The position numbers and the translations under genes were made by a program. A stretch of DNA of 64,000 nt from positions 39,838 to 103,837 of the forward strand of contig JBGCGJ010000060.1 in the NCBI GenBank assembly GCA_045110675.1, given 5' to 3'. Under the pieces are notes generated by a model that made no database searches, was not told the origin of the DNA, and saw nothing but the letters and a program-made list of their open reading frames with translations. This stretch comes from JBALVT01 sp045110675. Lineage in GTDB: Bacteria; Pseudomonadota; Gammaproteobacteria; Pseudomonadales; Halieaceae. Shown piece by piece: positions 54,273-63,227 of the stretch (within the stretch, counting starts at the first letter, position 1; the number at the start of each line of letters is the position of its first letter).

Positions 54273-55091
54273 ATGGAAGGTCGTGTTGAAATTCACGTAA
54301 GAGATGGTATCGCCGATGTGCGCCTAGTGCGCAGTGACAAAATGAATGCGCTGGATAACAGAATGTTTGACGCCATTGAGGAGGCGGGTGTTCAGCTGGC
54401 GGCGAATCCCGATGTGCGCGTAGTGGTGTTATCTGGAGAAGGGCGGGCCTTCTGTGCCGGCCTCGATATGGGCAGTTTCGCGGCTATGGCCGATAGCGCG
54501 CCGATGGATGACGCTGACACGTCGGCCTCTGCGGTTGCCACGCTGAATGACCGCACCCACGGCCTGGCCAACCGGGCTCAACACGCGGCCTGGGTATGGC
54601 ATGAGTTACCAGTGCCCGTTATTGCTGCAGTGCACGGCGTGTCCTTCGGCGGTGGCTTCCAAGTGGCGTTAGGCGCAGATATTCGCTATGCCGCGCCCGG
54701 CTGCCGTATGTCAGTGATGGAAATTAAATGGGGCCTGGTGCCAGATATGGCGGGAATGCCGCTGATGCGCACCCTGGCGCGGGATGATGTAATTCGAGAG
54801 TTGACCTACACCGGTCGCATCTTCGAGGCTGAAGAAGCGCAGACTCTGGGTTTCGTTACCCAGGTGGTGGAAGATCCTCATGCACATGCTATGGAAATAG
54901 CTGCGACGATTGCGAGTAAAAGCCCCGATGCCATCAAGGCGGATAAACGCCTGCTGAATGCGTCCAATGACATGCCTGTGGCCGAACTGCTGCAGATGGA
55001 GTCGGACGAGCAGAACGCTCTGATTGGCAGTCCTAACCAGATTGAAGCAGTGATGTCAGAAATGGAAAAACGCCCCGCCAATTTCAGCTAG
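54273..55091 (+). CDS. Enoyl-CoA hydratase/isomerase family protein
   Basis: 272 residues, crotonase fold. CoA-oxyanion segment GRAFCAGLDMGSF and VHGVSFGGGFQVALGADIRYAAPG, then EIKWGLVPDMAG. The first usual catalytic Glu is not clearly at its site while the second region has Asp (PDMAG), which is common in non-hydratase members, so the reaction may differ. Strong RBS AAAGGAGG. Its end overlaps the convergent P450 end by 8 bases. Confidence 0.9.
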   Translation: MEGRVEIHVRDGIADVRLVRSDKMNALDNRMFDAIEEAGVQLAANPDVRVVVLSGEGRAFCAGLDMGSFAAMADSAPMDDADTSASAVATLNDRTHGLANRAQHAAWVWHELPVPVIAAVHGVSFGGGFQVALGADIRYAAPGCRMSVMEIKWGLVPDMAGMPLMRTLARDDVIRELTYTGRIFEAEEAQTLGFVTQVVEDPHAHAMEIAATIASKSPDAIKADKRLLNASNDMPVAELLQMESDEQNALIGSPNQIEAVMSEMEKRPANFS

Positions 55092-56343
55092 GTCGGAAAC
55101 CGATCTGCAGTTCCTGCAGTGAGCGCAATAGGAAGTGGGGGTGGTATCGAAACGTATTCTCGCCCTCTAGGAACCACATCTCGTCGACACGATTGAGTAG
55201 GGCGGTGAAGGTCCAGTGCAGCTCGCGGCGCGCCAAGGGTGCGCCCAAGCAGTGGTGTTTACCCGAGCCAAAGGCCATGTGAGCACCGGGATTTTTGCGT
55301 TCCAGATCGATCTCGGTTGGATTTTCAAAGCGGCGTTCGTCGCGATTGGCCGCCGCGTAGCGGATGTTCAGTAAGCTGCCTGCGGGGATTGTGACGCCGC
55401 CGATTTCAACCTCTTTAGCAGTACCGCGCATCAGACTTTGAACGGGCGACTCCAATCTCAGTACTTCCTCGATAAAACTTTTCAAATACTGATCTGGGTC
55501 AGATTTCAGTTGTTCCCAGACACTCGGGTTTTCAATCAACAATTTGACCCCGGCAGAAATCGCGTTGGTGGTGGTTTCCGATCCACCGACAAAGGTATCT
55601 GCCATCATTTCTGCGTGCAGCTCATTGTCGTTAAGAGGGCGTCCCCAGGTTTCTATTACAGTGTTGATCAGCACGCTGAGCAGGGAGTCGTTCGGGGTCT
55701 CGCGCAGTTGTTCGAAAATGGGCTGGAAGTAGTGCTGGGCTTGTATTTCCTGGCGCACGGTGTCCAACTCAGCGTCGGGGCTTTGCATCATACTAATACG
55801 TTGGAAGAAAGCCTCGGTCCAACCCTTGATGCGCCAGATGTCCTTGGGGTCTGCTCCCATTTGCCGTCCGATGATGAATAGCGGCAGAGGAATGGCGAAC
55901 TGACGTACCCAGTCACATTTCCCATCGGCAATAAAGTCGTCAATGAGTTGGTAGGCCAGTGCCTCCACTTCGTTGTCCAGCTCCTTGATCTTTCCGGGCC
56001 GAAAGGCTTCGTTGAAGACATCCCTCACTGCCTTGTGATCAGGGTCGTCGCGTCCCGCCAGGGTAGCGGCGGGGAGCCAACCGTCTTTTTCAAACAGTGC
56101 GATGATAGCTCTTTCGCGCTCGCTCGGTTGTGTATCACTGCCGTAGATAGTGGCGCGGTTGGTAAAGTTTACGTGGTCGGTGAGTACCCGCCTCACATCG
56201 TCGTAGCGGGAGATAATATACATGCCGGATTTCGGACACTTGTAGGCCGGCGCTTCGTCGCGCAGTACCTGATAGGCGTCATAGGGGCATTGCTGGATAT
56301 TGATATCGAACAGATCGACTTGGGGTGGTTTGCTATTGCTCAT
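55084..56343 (-). CDS. Cytochrome P450
   Basis: 419 residues from ATG 56343; an in-frame TTG three codons upstream has no better RBS. Soluble bacterial P450: I-helix segment FVGGSETTTNAI, K-helix EVLRLESPVQSL (ExxR), and heme loop FGSGKHHCLGAPLARREL with the Cys thiolate. Hydroxylates a hydrophobic substrate using electrons from ferredoxin; no ferredoxin or reductase gene is nearby. Next to crotonase and thioesterase genes, in keeping with terpenoid, steroid or fatty-acid metabolism. Confidence 0.93.
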   Translation of the reverse strand: MSNSKPPQVDLFDINIQQCPYDAYQVLRDEAPAYKCPKSGMYIISRYDDVRRVLTDHVNFTNRATIYGSDTQPSERERAIIALFEKDGWLPAATLAGRDDPDHKAVRDVFNEAFRPGKIKELDNEVEALAYQLIDDFIADGKCDWVRQFAIPLPLFIIGRQMGADPKDIWRIKGWTEAFFQRISMMQSPDAELDTVRQEIQAQHYFQPIFEQLRETPNDSLLSVLINTVIETWGRPLNDNELHAEMMADTFVGGSETTTNAISAGVKLLIENPSVWEQLKSDPDQYLKSFIEEVLRLESPVQSLMRGTAKEVEIGGVTIPAGSLLNIRYAAANRDERRFENPTEIDLERKNPGAHMAFGSGKHHCLGAPLARRELHWTFTALLNRVDEMWFLEGENTFRYHPHFLLRSLQELQIGFRPS

Positions 56344-56865
56344 CGGGTTCAATTACTTAAAGTGGCTTGAGGTGTGTAAACCACTTTGGAATATTCATGG
56401 CGTCGAAGTCAAGGAGTTACGCGATTCGTCAACAGTCAAATTAATATCCGGATCTACGTGCGCAGGCAGAAATTGACCAAGTGAGGGCTCTGAAGGAGTC
56501 GCCGGTTCCAGTTTATTAATTAAAGCCCATCGTCGTGTGAGCTAACGGGTTACAAGTTTATGAAGTTTCAAAAAATGGTGGGCCCAGAAGGACGCGAACC
56601 CGGATGTAGCCCACTTCGACCTGCCGATTATGAGGAGGCGGGAGAGTACCGAGCCTCGTCGGTAAGCTCAAGAAACGTAAGACGATTTCTCTTGGCCTTA
56701 GCTTGGCGTAGGCGAAAACCAACCTATGTCGAACTGATTTCTCGGACTTTTGTCGCGAATTCGAAATTCGCCTTGCTTTGGTGGTCAGTGAATTCTATCG
56801 CGGCGAATCGCAAGGTCACGAGTATTTCCATTTGATTGGTGGATTCCTAAACCGCGGCCTGTACC
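56344..56865. other. 522-bp intergenic region with a tRNA-like repeat
   Basis: Holds the P450 upstream region and repeat copy 1 (56571-56720). An open frame at 56560-56835 begins next to the repeat, has no family resemblance and is not called. The rest shows nothing I can name. Confidence 0.5.
56571..56720 (-). repeat. Direct repeat copy 1 carrying a tRNA 3' half
   Basis: About 150 bp repeated at 61821-61970, exactly 5250 bp away and in the same orientation. Over the first 120 bp I count 20 mismatches without gaps. On the minus strand, 56576-56634 reads as a tRNA from the anticodon loop (CTCATAA, anticodon CAT) through TCGGCAGGTCG to a 3' end of TGGGCCC-ACCA. About 12 extra bases interrupt the T arm, and the 5' half (acceptor, D arm) is missing, so it is not a functional tRNA. 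Confidence 0.75.
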
Positions 56866-57543
56866 CTATTTTTTTTTCAGGCGCATATGGCCCAGCCCTA
56901 ACATGCCTAAGCTCAGTAATACTAAGGAACTCGGTTCTGGTACAGAGATAGTAGGATCGGTAGAAGAGATGCCAACTAGTTCAACAAAACCAAACACGCC
57001 GTAACCGACAGCTTCAAAGACCCTGGTTTCGAGATTGAAAATGGTGCCGTGACGCTCAGAAAATTGAAAGGATTGTCCGATGCTCCAATCATTAAAAGCC
57101 CAATCATCTGTGTAGAATGAACTCGTGCTTACTGTCGTGATGCCGCTACCCGATAGACTCGCATGGTCAATGCCAGCTTCATTACTCACATCACTCACAG
57201 TACCTCGATGGTAGATATCATCGGTTAACAATACATCCAAAAAAGGCTGTGAAACAAGCTCTGCATAGAAACTGGTGGTTTCAGCAAAACTGTTAGAAAT
57301 ATCTTCTAGCGGCACTAGAGTACCGTCACTTCGAGTGAAATAGCCATCTATGCTCGTGTCCACTTCAAATACATAACTGACAACGGTGAGGCCTTCTACA
57401 ACTCCAAAGTCCGTCGCCTCGACGTCGTAAGTTCCTCTGGTGAAGCCACCGACGGTTCCTTCAAAGCTGTAGTACATTGGTATCGCGAAGGTATTGGAGG
57501 AAAATGAAAGGCAAATGCCTATCAAGAATAATTTCGTTTTCAT
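56866..57543 (-). CDS. PEP-CTERM sorting-domain protein
   Basis: 225 residues. Sec leader 1-20 and a C-terminal PEP-CTERM tail from about residue 201: VPEPSS, a hydrophobic helix, and the basic end RLKKK. Such tails are cut and processed by exosortase during export to the surface or matrix. No exosortase is in the window. The middle part is beta-rich and lacks a known domain. RBS AGGA. Confidence 0.88.
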   Translation of the reverse strand: MKTKLFLIGICLSFSSNTFAIPMYYSFEGTVGGFTRGTYDVEATDFGVVEGLTVVSYVFEVDTSIDGYFTRSDGTLVPLEDISNSFAETTSFYAELVSQPFLDVLLTDDIYHRGTVSDVSNEAGIDHASLSGSGITTVSTSSFYTDDWAFNDWSIGQSFQFSERHGTIFNLETRVFEAVGYGVFGFVELVGISSTDPTISVPEPSSLVLLSLGMLGLGHMRLKKK

Positions 57544-57767
57544 TGGGTTTCCTGATGACGACGAACATAAGATGCCATAGTGATATGCAACTTATGGACC
57601 AAGCGAGAATTACCAACACTTTGAAACCCCGAATTTGTACCAGTGTAAAGAATTTTGACACATTGGCTGGCTCGTCATGGCTCTACAGGCTCTTTATCGT
57701 TAACGGGAAAACCGCGGGAAAGTCGGGGACGGACCATAGTTCTCGCTAGAGTACTCGGGTCTTAAAA

Positions 57768-59228
57768 TTAGATTGCTCCAAGAATTTTGCTTATTTGCTT
57801 GCGAAACTTTTCGCCGAAGGGCGGTCTTGCGCCAATGATGGGCAACACATCGATCATAGTTTGGCGGTAAATCGCGCGCGCGTGGCTCATGTTTCTAAAT
57901 CCTTCCGGGCCGTGATAGGCACCCATGCCAGAAGCACCAATGCCGCCGAATGGCAGATCCTCTTGTATATAGTGAAGCGTAATATCATTGATACAAACAC
58001 CGCCACTTTGCACGTGGCTCAGTAAGTACGCCTCCTCACTTTTGTCTTTGCCGAAGTAGTACAGGGCGAGAGGGTTTCGGCGGGGTTCAATCTTACCCGG
58101 AACTTCAGTGATGTCAGCGTAGGTCATGACTGGGAGAATGGGGCCAAATATTTCCTCATGCATGACCAGCATGTCTTCATTGACGTTCTGGAGAATGTGC
58201 AAAGGCATGCGACGGTTATCTTTGGACGCGCGAGTCTTGTCGGCACCTACGATCGTGAGCGTAGCACCTTTTGCAACTGCGTCATCAATGTAGTTCTGCA
58301 ACCTGGCGAAGTGTCTTTCGTTGAAAACACCAGTGTAATCCGTATTTTCGGTTATGTTCGGATACATTGACTGCACCTCGTGCGTTATACGTGCAATGAG
58401 CTGCTCTTCCAGCTCCTTCGGGACAAGGACGTAGTCTGGCGATAGGCATAGTTGACCGCCATTTAGGAGCTTCCCGAATGTCAGACGTGTTCCCGCAAGA
58501 TCAAGCTTTGCACTGCGGCCAATGACGACAGGTGACTTACCGCCAAGTTCCAACGTGACGGGAACTAGGTTTGTTGCTGCTGCCTGCATCACTTGCGCAC
58601 CAACACGAGTGGAGCCGGTGAACAGTAGGTGATCGAAAGGCAACTCGGCAAATTCCTGATTGATATCTACACCACCGGTTACAACCGCCACCTCATCTTT
58701 TGAGAAATATTTGGGGACAACTTCAGCAAACAGCGCTGCTGTTTCAGGCACGTACTCTGAAGGTTTCAATAGTGCTCGGTTACCGCCCGCCAGCGCACTT
58801 GTCAATGGTGCAACCGTTAGGCCGAAGGGTAGGTTCCATGGAGAAATGATACCAACGACACCCTTGGGGAAATACCTGACCTGGCTTTTCCCTCCCAACA
58901 AGTTCATCGGTTTGTTGGTCTTTCTCGTTTCAGGTTTCATCCACTGCTTTAGATGTTTCATTGTATAGTCGATTGCTTCGACCTTTGACGCGTACTCCGA
59001 AAACAAACTAAATTCATAGGATCGTGCACCGTTAAATTCACGTTTTGTTGTTGTCGCAAACTCCTTCTTGTTTTCAACAATTAGTGCTTTGAGTCTTTTT
59101 AGGCGGTCAATCCGTGTTGCATAGGTGACATCGCCTTCAGCGCGGAACTTGCTTCTCTGTAATTCGACTAATGCTCTCAGGTTCTGGACTTCCAATTCAG
59201 TGACGTTGTCGTACGCTGCAATGCTCAT
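57768..59228 (-). CDS. Aldehyde dehydrogenase, coniferyl-aldehyde type
   Basis: 486 residues, NAD(P)-dependent ALDH of the group named for CalB. It oxidises an aldehyde to its acid. ISPWNLPFGLTVAPLTSALAGGN, LLFTGSTRVGAQVM, catalytic Glu in TLELGGKSP and catalytic Cys in GGQLCLSPDYV are present, as is the EEIFGPILPV segment. No leader. GGAGAG upstream. It follows a TetR gene by 64 bp in the same direction, so it is probably under its control. Confidence 0.93.
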   Translation of the reverse strand: MSIAAYDNVTELEVQNLRALVELQRSKFRAEGDVTYATRIDRLKRLKALIVENKKEFATTTKREFNGARSYEFSLFSEYASKVEAIDYTMKHLKQWMKPETRKTNKPMNLLGGKSQVRYFPKGVVGIISPWNLPFGLTVAPLTSALAGGNRALLKPSEYVPETAALFAEVVPKYFSKDEVAVVTGGVDINQEFAELPFDHLLFTGSTRVGAQVMQAAATNLVPVTLELGGKSPVVIGRSAKLDLAGTRLTFGKLLNGGQLCLSPDYVLVPKELEEQLIARITHEVQSMYPNITENTDYTGVFNERHFARLQNYIDDAVAKGATLTIVGADKTRASKDNRRMPLHILQNVNEDMLVMHEEIFGPILPVMTYADITEVPGKIEPRRNPLALYYFGKDKSEEAYLLSHVQSGGVCINDITLHYIQEDLPFGGIGASGMGAYHGPEGFRNMSHARAIYRQTMIDVLPIIGARPPFGEKFRKQISKILGAI

Positions 59229-59292
59229 TGTTACTCTCCTAGGTTGCTCTGCGTTTCCTCTGTTGGGGAATTCGCATAAGGGTTGGGTGTGA

Positions 59293-59961
59293 TTAGAGGC
59301 TGGATGGTGCTTCCGCGCGTATGCCCTCTATGATGCGAATGGCATTCTTAACAAAGAAAGGACCAGACGAAAAACTGGCAATAAGATCTTGAACATCTTC
59401 AGGCATCGCTTCGTTATCTAATGATGGGCCCTGGTCGGCTCGCGTCGCGCCAATCAGGAGGACGCCCATTGTTTTTACCACCTCACTCGCTTGCGCTTCA
59501 CTCAATTTAAGGGAAGTTGACGTGTGCTCGGCAACAACCGCCACCTGACGTATGAACACTCGCTTCGACTGAATCAGCCTAGGGATCGCAACATTGTGTT
59601 CGATGACATGTTCAAGCCTGATGAGTAAAGGCAAGAAGCTACCATCCGCCACAGCAGTGTTATATAGCGTCTGGGCATATGCCTTGCTCGTCATGGAATT
59701 GGATAAGCATCCGATGAAAGCCTGGCTCCATCGAATCAGGCTTTGCTCATAAAGGGTCAGGAAAAGCTCTTCTCTAGTTTTGAAGTATAGATAGAGTGTG
59801 CCCTTTACCACCCCGGCTCTTTTGGCGAGCTGAGCCATAGAAAATGTCTCAAAGCCAACCTCAAGGAAGTACGTTTCGGCTGTGTCCAGCACTGCTTGCC
59901 GCCGCCGCGCCTTTTGTTCTGCGCTTCTCGCCCTCTTCTTAATTGCAACGACTGAACACAT
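59293..59961 (-). CDS. TetR-family regulator
   Basis: 222 residues from ATG 59961 (GGAG eight bases upstream; a GTG at 59973 is less likely). N-terminal helix-turn-helix: AVLDTAETYFLEVGFETFSMAQLAKRAGVVKGTLYLYFKTREEL, a standard TetR DNA-binding domain at about residues 20-65. The C-terminal ligand domain is of the TetR_C-like type and not informative. Likely represses itself and the aldehyde dehydrogenase downstream; two operators are visible in its promoter. Confidence 0.92.
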   Translation of the reverse strand: MCSVVAIKKRARSAEQKARRRQAVLDTAETYFLEVGFETFSMAQLAKRAGVVKGTLYLYFKTREELFLTLYEQSLIRWSQAFIGCLSNSMTSKAYAQTLYNTAVADGSFLPLLIRLEHVIEHNVAIPRLIQSKRVFIRQVAVVAEHTSTSLKLSEAQASEVVKTMGVLLIGATRADQGPSLDNEAMPEDVQDLIASFSSGPFFVKNAIRIIEGIRAEAPSSL

Positions 59962-60316
59962 CAGTGTCTCCACACAGCTTTTTGTTTGGTTGTTTGGTCA
60001 GGGCATCATTAACCGTTGTCGAATCATAAATGACCGCAGGTTATTTATATAACTGACCAGCGGTCAATTCAAGTCTTTTCTTCTTTAAGTAAGCGATTCA
60101 ACCAAGGACACCCCCTACCGTTATCATTTCCTACGCGGTCTTGCTGTAGTAGGGGTTCTATAGTGGGAGACATCTTGTGAGGGCTGATTAATACCGAGAT
60201 CTGAGGGTAAGTGCGTTTGCAGTATAGAGCCCGGCGGTAGCCTGAAACATGGAGGCGTGAATTACTGAATCTCGAATCGTTAACTTGCGGATAGCTTATG
60301 CAGGCTCCTGCATTGT
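59962..60316. other. 355-bp intergenic region upstream of the TetR gene
   Basis: Contains the TetR promoter and operators (60031-60072). I see no gene or RNA in the remaining 60073-60316. Confidence 0.5.
60031..60072 (-). promoter_or_regulatory. TetR-gene promoter with two operator dyads
   Basis: On the minus strand: -35 TTGAAT (60067-60072), 17-bp spacer, -10 TATAAA (60044-60049). The spacer contains the perfect dyad TGACC-AGC-GGTCA (60054-60066). A second dyad, TGACC-GCA-GGTTA (60031-60043, one mismatch), lies just past the -10, at the expected transcription start. Centres are 23 bp apart. This suits autoregulation by the adjacent TetR protein. Confidence 0.75.
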
Positions 60317-60661
60317 TCAGAATGGAATATCATCATCCCCAAAATCGGACGGTGTGGGATAATGAGAATCCGCAGGGGGAGCTCCCACCTCGTCGCCTGC
60401 GGTCTCCACCTTCCAACCCTGGAGATTATTGAAATACCTGCCATTGTATTCGCGGCCGCGAATATCGAAGCTCACCGTAACTTCCTGCCCCGGCTGTAAG
60501 GCCTCCAGTAAGGCTACCTTGTCCTGGACGAACTCCAGATTAATTTCCTGGGGGTATTTGCCATCTTCAACGATGACCACCATTTCCCGCTTAGTGAAAC
60601 CGCTCTCGAAGGTTTTGGGTTCTTGGATCAGTTTTATCTTTCCAGTTAACTCATAGGCCAT
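60317..60661 (-). CDS. DUF3127 protein with SSB-like acidic tail
   Basis: 114 residues. Matches DUF3127, a small OB-fold-like family: YELTGKIKLIQEPKTFESGFTKREMVV, GREYNGRYFNNLQGWKVE. The C-terminus ends FGDDDIPF, very like the DDDIPF tail that single-stranded DNA-binding proteins use to bind partner proteins. Nucleic-acid binding is inferred from the fold and tail. Apparently monocistronic. Confidence 0.85.
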   Translation of the reverse strand: MAYELTGKIKLIQEPKTFESGFTKREMVVIVEDGKYPQEINLEFVQDKVALLEALQPGQEVTVSFDIRGREYNGRYFNNLQGWKVETAGDEVGAPPADSHYPTPSDFGDDDIPF

Positions 60662-60747
60662 GGGTATATCTCTCTTGGTAAATTATCAATCGGGTACGGA
60701 TGAATGCTCATCCAATCCCCAGTGGGTCAGTATCACACCCCTTGGTA

Positions 60748-61653
60748 TTACCCGCTGGGGCGTTGGACTCTCATCTGCTCAGTTATGTAGTCACGAATTC
60801 TCATCCATGCCTCAATTGCTTCCGGTACTCCTGCATTCGCCAGGCCATGCCAGCCCTGGATCATTCCGGGCCAGCTTTCCATGGTCACTTGTACGCCCGA
60901 GCGCACTGCATTTATGGCAAGCAAAGATGCACCTTCACGGACTGTATCGAATTGACCGATTTGCAAATACATAGGAGGTAAACCGCTCAAATCGGCAAAG
61001 GCGGGCGACACGCGTGGGTCATCAAGGCTCATTTGCCCTGCCAGGTATTCCCGGCCTCGGTTGCGAACCCACTCTGGTGTTAGAAACGGATCACGGCCAG
61101 GCACTGATTCTCCTGACACGGACAGGTCAAACCAGGCAGTCAATGATACGAAGCACGCTGGCAGTGGTAGGTTCATGTCTAGCAGGCGCAGCATCATCCC
61201 CATAGCGAGGCTTCCGCCGCAGGACTCCCCCATCAACACGATATCTTTTGGTTTTACGCCACTGTCGAGAAGACCACAGTAGGCATTGAAGCAGTCATCA
61301 TGTGCAGCGGGATAGGGATGCTCGGGCGCGAGTCGATAGTCAGGCATGAGCACACGGCAACCAGTTTGGCGTGCAATGATTTCGGCGTAGAAGTGGTACG
61401 CATCAAGCGGAGAGGAAACGAAGGCGCCACCATGACAATGGAATACTGTCCGGCCATTTGCGTTATTCTCAAGTTCATATACGCCACACCGAATGCGACC
61501 AAATTCGGATATCGTTATGCGTAATTCATCGCTGACAGGATGGCCGTGGAATGGGGCGAACATGTCGCGTACCGCTTTGTAGTCAGCCGCTGGATCGGCA
61601 AAGTCTGCCGGTATGGCATCGACGATCGCTTGTAGCTCTTTGCTGACTGGCAT
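60748..61653 (-). CDS. Alpha/beta hydrolase of the hormone-sensitive lipase family
   Basis: 301 residues. Oxyanion motif FHCHGGAFVSS (HGG), nucleophile GESCGGSL (GxSxG form GESCG), and late Asp/His in LQIGQFDTVREG and WPGMIQGWHGL. This is the hydrolase fold-3 (HSL/GDXG) group: esterases on short or medium acyl esters. No leader. Its N-terminus is 168 bp from repeat copy 2. Confidence 0.88.
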   Translation of the reverse strand: MPVSKELQAIVDAIPADFADPAADYKAVRDMFAPFHGHPVSDELRITISEFGRIRCGVYELENNANGRTVFHCHGGAFVSSPLDAYHFYAEIIARQTGCRVLMPDYRLAPEHPYPAAHDDCFNAYCGLLDSGVKPKDIVLMGESCGGSLAMGMMLRLLDMNLPLPACFVSLTAWFDLSVSGESVPGRDPFLTPEWVRNRGREYLAGQMSLDDPRVSPAFADLSGLPPMYLQIGQFDTVREGASLLAINAVRSGVQVTMESWPGMIQGWHGLANAGVPEAIEAWMRIRDYITEQMRVQRPSG

Positions 61654-62036
61654 GGTTGGAAGCCGCTTCTATAGAAAACGAATACACTACAAATTGTAGA
61701 TGGTGCGCCCGGAGAGTTGATTATACAGGCTATACGCCCACCGACTATGCATCTATGAATGTCACCCATGTTCCCGGCATAGTTGAATGCTCTTGCGATA
61801 AATACGTCTATGATTTACAGAAAAATGGTGAGCCCAGAAGGACTCGAATCCGGATGCGGTCCACTTCGACCTGCCGATTATGAGGAGGTGGGAGAGTGCC
61901 GAACCTTGTTAGTAATCTGAAGAAAGCTAAGGCCTTTTTTCTTGTCTGTGGGGCAGTGTAGCCGAACCCGAGCCGAACTATTTGATCCTATATCCTTCTG
62001 ATTTCGTGTATGAATTAATAATTCGCCACCCACAGG
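61654..62036. other. 383-bp intergenic region with repeat copy 2
   Basis: Holds repeat copy 2 (61821-61970). Apart from it I see no gene, terminator or RNA here. Confidence 0.5.
61821..61970 (-). repeat. Direct repeat copy 2 carrying a tRNA 3' half
   Basis: Partner of 56571-56720. This copy is closer to a real tRNA: on the minus strand, T-loop TTCGAGT, then CCTTC, acceptor strand TGGGCTC, A, CCA (ending at 61826), with anticodon CAT at 61880-61882. About 12-13 bases (near 61850-61863) break the T stem, which without them would pair GAAGG with CCTTC. The acceptor 5' strand and D arm are absent. Confidence 0.75.
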
Positions 62037-63179
62037 TTAGTCGGCGACGACCACTTGGTCGCGGCCATCCTGTTTAGCCTGGTATAGCGCTTCGTCGGCT
62101 CTCCTTAGCAGCATTTCGGCATTGTCTTCGGGTTGCCAGGCGGCAATACCAATGGATGCTGTCACCCTGAGGTCGGTTCCGTCATAGTCGATGTTTAGTG
62201 AGCGAATTGCATCAAGTAATCGGTTGGCGATGGAGGCCTGTTCTTCGGGCACGATATCTACGAGTATAACGGCAAATTCTTCGCCCCCGTAGCGAGCTAT
62301 GAAATCACTGCGCCGTGGGAATTCGCGCGCCAGTGTGTCGGCCACCATACGTAATACTAAATCTCCTGCCGGATGACCATAGTTATCATTAATGTGTTTG
62401 AAATCATCCAGATCCAGCATGATCAACGACATGGTTTGGCCTGAAAGAAAGGAATAGTCCGTCTGCCTTGTGAGCACCGCGTCAAAAGCACCTCGATTGT
62501 ATAGGCGGGTGAGAGCATCCAAGTCAACTTTTTCGCGAAGCGCGATCAGGTCCTTACGTAGAGCTCGAACCCTCTCTCCCATTGATTCCAACTGGTTTTC
62601 ATAGCGTTGTTGGCGCTCTTGTGTAACCTGGGTGACCAGCTCGATCGTTTTACCGAGTTTCTGCCTTATCTCATCTAGGGAGTTGCTTTTAAGCATAGAG
62701 TTCATCGAGGCCATTTCTTCACGCACTCTTTCGTCGTTCGCTTTGTCTTCGCTGATGGATATGCGCAAGCCATTTGTCATATCTCTGATCAGGCCTCTCA
62801 TTCCTTTTGCGCTGTTGAACACAGCAGCTTGCTCATCACGGCGATGGTTGCGGAAGAATTGCAACAAGTTGGGCAGTTGACGTTGATGCAACGCTATGGA
62901 TTGAAGCTGCCTTGAGTCCTCTTGGTCCCGTTTGACTGAGGGAGGGGGAGTGCCCGTTAAAATGTGCCTGGCCCAGGCGTCGCAATGACGTTGTAGGTCT
63001 TCGGCTTCCATCACTTCAATATCGAATCCAAAGCGGCCATATTCCCTGAGAATTCCCGCTATCGTATCTACGGCATTGTCGGCGAAGGTTTCTATAGTCG
63101 CTATACGAACCGCCTCTTCAGTCATTTCCGGCTCTTCGCTGGCGGAGACCTTGTCTTGATCTTTTGAAAAGATACTCAT
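62037..63179 (-). CDS. GGDEF diguanylate cyclase (2)
   Basis: 380 residues from ATG 63179 with AGGAG five bases upstream; an upstream ATG (63203) has no RBS. The N-terminal 200 residues are helical with a predicted coiled coil (about 150-210), of the type found in DGCs with an uncharacterised N-terminal region. The GGDEF domain has LDALTRLYNRGAFDAVL, LDLDDFKHINDNYGHPAGD and GGEEF, and an RRSD inhibitory site at the right distance. Cytosolic. Likely active. Confidence 0.92.
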   Translation of the reverse strand: MSIFSKDQDKVSASEEPEMTEEAVRIATIETFADNAVDTIAGILREYGRFGFDIEVMEAEDLQRHCDAWARHILTGTPPPSVKRDQEDSRQLQSIALHQRQLPNLLQFFRNHRRDEQAAVFNSAKGMRGLIRDMTNGLRISISEDKANDERVREEMASMNSMLKSNSLDEIRQKLGKTIELVTQVTQERQQRYENQLESMGERVRALRKDLIALREKVDLDALTRLYNRGAFDAVLTRQTDYSFLSGQTMSLIMLDLDDFKHINDNYGHPAGDLVLRMVADTLAREFPRRSDFIARYGGEEFAVILVDIVPEEQASIANRLLDAIRSLNIDYDGTDLRVTASIGIAAWQPEDNAEMLLRRADEALYQAKQDGRDQVVVAD

Positions 63180-63196
63180 TTTTTCTCCTGTATGTA

Positions 63197-63227
63197 GAGA
63201 CACTCAGACCACAATACTGAGGGTCTC
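63197..63227 (-). promoter_or_regulatory. Hairpin in the 5' leader of the GGDEF gene
   Basis: GAGAC-A-CTCAG (63197-63207) pairs with CTGAG-G-GTCTC (63217-63227), giving ten pairs around one mismatch with a 9-base loop. It ends eight bases before the RBS. It may be an RNA structure affecting translation, or an operator dyad. Confidence 0.5.

Noticed and set aside
56560..56835. 91-codon open frame over repeat copy 1
   Set aside because: Starts beside the repeat, reads through the tRNA-like sequence and has no protein-like pattern.
61826..61900. Functional tRNA-Met/Ile2 gene
   Set aside because: Only the 3' half is present, the T stem is interrupted, and no D arm or 5' acceptor strand can be found.
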